14,117 nt of DNA, from assembly GCA_041666425.1 (NCBI GenBank), contig JBAYHA010000030.1, forward strand, positions 1 through 14,117, written 5' to 3'. The position numbers were made by a program, and so were the translations under genes. The stretch is from JBAYHA01 sp041666425. Its GTDB lineage: Bacteria; Patescibacteriota; Patescibacteriia; UBA11705; JABHMO01. This document shows, one piece after another, positions 12,473-14,117 of the stretch. Below the pieces are notes generated by a model. It saw only the letters and a program-made list of their open reading frames with translations. It made no database searches and was not told the origin of the DNA. Position 1 is the first letter of the stretch. Each line of letters starts with the position of its first letter.

Positions 12473-14117
12473 TATTTTTTTATAATATCCTGCAAACCTC
12501 GTCGAACATCCCAATCATCTTTTTCGAGGTCGCAATTTAATTTTAAATTTGGAAAATTTTCGGTCAAAGCAAAACACATTTTGTGGGCGATTTGGCGCAA
12601 AGTCGGATGAACCGGTTTGCCGGAACGAAGTTCGGCGACATAAACAGCTGCCGGTAAGCCATAAGAAACTCGGCAAGGAACGAGAAATCCGAGTGGAATA
12701 TAGTATTGTTTGATTTCTGCGGAAGCAAAAAGATTGTCAATTTTTTCTTTTTGTTTTTCAATTAAAATGTTGGCCTCATTTTGCAAATCAACCGGCAGTT
12801 GAGAAATATACCAATTGTGAAAACCAAATCGCGTGGTCAAAAGTGGCATGCGACAAACTCCGTGGCGGTGTCTTTGGATATCGCGAAAAGAGCCATAGTC
12901 TAATAAAAATTCAAATTTATTCAATCCCATTTCGGTTAAAAAATCAGGCAGGCCTGTTTTTGTCGGTCGCTCAAGAATGCTTTTGTATTCGTTTATTTCG
13001 CTAATTTTTATATCGGTGAAAAACTTGAACTCGGATGAAAATTCTTTTGGGGCAAAATAGTTATATTTGATGTTGCATGTTTGTTTGTAAAAATCTTGTT
13101 CATTAGTCGGCTCAAAACAAAAGCTGTGCGGATATTTCCCTTTTAAAATTTTTATAATTTTTTCGGAAATTTCGCGGACTTCATTGAGCGGATGAAATTT
13201 CATAATGGATAGTTTGTCCCAAGCTTGGCGCAAATTGGTATGCCAAGAAAGTTGGGTGGTGATTCCGGCCGGTAAAAATCCGCGCAAAATATCAAAAGCG
13301 CGAGCTTTGATCGCTTTGTTGTAGACGGACTCTTTTTCATTTTCTTTTCGTGGATATTGAGATTGTAAATACTGTTCAACTTTTTCTTGGCTGGTAATAT
13401 AAAAATTCATCCAGTCATTTAATATATTTTTTGATTCAAAAGTGTTGACAGGATCGACAATTTTTTGTTTGCTCATGTCGACATAACGAGTGCTGGTTTC
13501 TTGACCGGAATATAATGCCCAATCTTGAATTGCTTTGTCCGCGAGGATGCTGATATTTTCAATAAAAATTGTGGTTGATCCACAATCGGCGATACTGGAA
13601 TGTCCATAACCGACATAAAAAGTTTCCATAAATTTGCCCGAGCCGGTTTCACGAACTTTGTTAACATGATTTTCTACTGATTCCGGACTGCGGGAATAAA
13701 GAGCTTGTAACATGGCCGTGTCCTCAGGATTGAATTCATCGTAAATAAAAACATCTTGCAGATTTCTATCTGTGAATTTTTTAACCGGATTTTCAATTTT
13801 GGTAGAAATTGTTTTGGAGTCGATATTTGTTGTGGCGATATTTTTGTTATTTCCCATATCTGAATAGGAGAGCATGCTTTCATTTAATAAAATAAATTCA
13901 ACACCAGCTTCGAGAAAAAGCTCTTTTGATCTGCTCCCGGCATGATAATCCATGGCGCAAACAACTTTTTTGATTCCAGCATTGATAATCATTTTGGCGC
14001 AAGTATAGCAAGGAGTCATTTTGCAATAAAGAGTGGCTTCGTTAATTGAAACTCCAGCCCTAGCCGCTTGGACAATGGCGTTTTGTTCGGCATGAGTGGT
14101 GCGAATGCAATGTCTGG
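12472..14117 (-). CDS. dCMP deaminase fused to double-domain FAD-dependent thymidylate synthase (5' end outside window)
   Basis: The frame is open to the window edge, with 547 residues visible; the ATG at 14019 is internal. The N-terminal part is the second half of a zinc dCMP deaminase: RTTHAEQNAI (HAE at 14086-14094) and PCYTC (13999-14013) supply the zinc ligands and catalytic Glu. It makes dUMP, the substrate of the next domain. After a linker of about 40 residues come two ThyX-like copies. Copy 1 has DWALYSGQETSTRY (about 13483-13524), aligning without gaps to the classical RHRxxSxNExSxRY but without RHR. Copy 2 has QRHRHG (RHR at 12865-12873) but lacks the following Ser/Glu/Ser. Each copy ends in the usual LRxxxxxxxxxxHPxxxxRxI-type helix (HPLNEVREI; HPTLRQIA). 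ThyX methylates dUMP to dTMP using methylene-folate and FAD. It heads the visible dTTP gene cluster. Confidence 0.9.
   Translation of the reverse strand, partial: RHCIRTTHAEQNAIVQAARAGVSINEATLYCKMTPCYTCAKMIINAGIKKVVCAMDYHAGSRSKELFLEAGVEFILLNESMLSYSDMGNNKNIATTNIDSKTISTKIENPVKKFTDRNLQDVFIYDEFNPEDTAMLQALYSRSPESVENHVNKVRETGSGKFMETFYVGYGHSSIADCGSTTIFIENISILADKAIQDWALYSGQETSTRYVDMSKQKIVDPVNTFESKNILNDWMNFYITSQEKVEQYLQSQYPRKENEKESVYNKAIKARAFDILRGFLPAGITTQLSWHTNLRQAWDKLSIMKFHPLNEVREISEKIIKILKGKYPHSFCFEPTNEQDFYKQTCNIKYNYFAPKEFSSEFKFFTDIKISEINEYKSILERPTKTGLPDFLTEMGLNKFEFLLDYGSFRDIQRHRHGVCRMPLLTTRFGFHNWYISQLPVDLQNEANILIEKQKEKIDNLFASAEIKQYYIPLGFLVPCRVSYGLPAAVYVAELRSGKPVHPTLRQIAHKMCFALTENFPNLKLNCDLEKDDWDVRRGLQDIIKK

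Noticed and set aside
13674..14019. ATG 14019 or a later Met as the start of a separate thyX gene
   Set aside because: The frame upstream to the window edge encodes conserved deaminase residues in the same frame, so 14019 is internal; no Shine-Dalgarno site is seen at later Met codons.

Overview
The window is AT-rich and reads like a chromosome piece from a Candidate Phyla Radiation bacterium (Candidatus Patescibacteria, Parcubacteria-like). Reasons, partly inferred: compact core genes with little operon order, many short lineage-specific proteins, and gaps full of short GC-rich palindromic repeats of a kind I recall from such genomes, including one that translates as PFDKLRAG when an ORF is called through it. 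No rRNA, tRNA, CRISPR or transposase gene was found.

Layout. 1-347 is a repeat-rich gap with an intrinsic terminator. 348-1453 holds a small coiled-coil protein convergent with a patatin-like lipase. 1579-2507 is a promoter, two small unknown genes (one with zinc-ribbon-like cysteines) and a terminator. 2561-3520 (minus) carries an internally deleted remnant of an rdgB/ITPA-type gene, a two-pass membrane protein and an ASCH-domain protein, closely packed. 3562-4720 is a promoter, a zinc-ribbon/HTH protein, a small unknown protein and a terminator. 4722-5711 (minus) holds mscL behind an unknown gene. 5856-6776 is miaA. 6777-7208 is a hairpin-rich stretch leading into a lipoprotein gene (7209-7682) whose mature part is five CX5CX5CX5C repeats. 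7739-9274 (minus) is gatB.

9614-14117 (minus) is a thymidylate-supply cluster: a dCMP deaminase fused to a double-domain ThyX (5' end beyond the window), a P-loop kinase of the nucleoside-monophosphate-kinase type, dUTPase, thymidylate kinase and thymidine kinase. Deaminase and dUTPase both supply dUMP, ThyX turns dUMP into dTMP, thymidine kinase salvages thymidine to dTMP, and Tmk makes dTDP. Every gap in the cluster is occupied by a different dispersed repeat or palindrome.

The five plus-strand genes with no clear family (1650, 2188, 3640, 4320, 7209) all have strong Shine-Dalgarno sites, and their three transcription units end in intrinsic terminators. Nearly all the recognisable genes lack a Shine-Dalgarno site; thymidine kinase is the exception. 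The points most worth a second look are the deaminase-ThyX fusion with its catalytic motif apparently split between two ThyX copies, the regular cysteine-repeat lipoprotein, the rdgB remnant, and the structured leader at 6777-7082.
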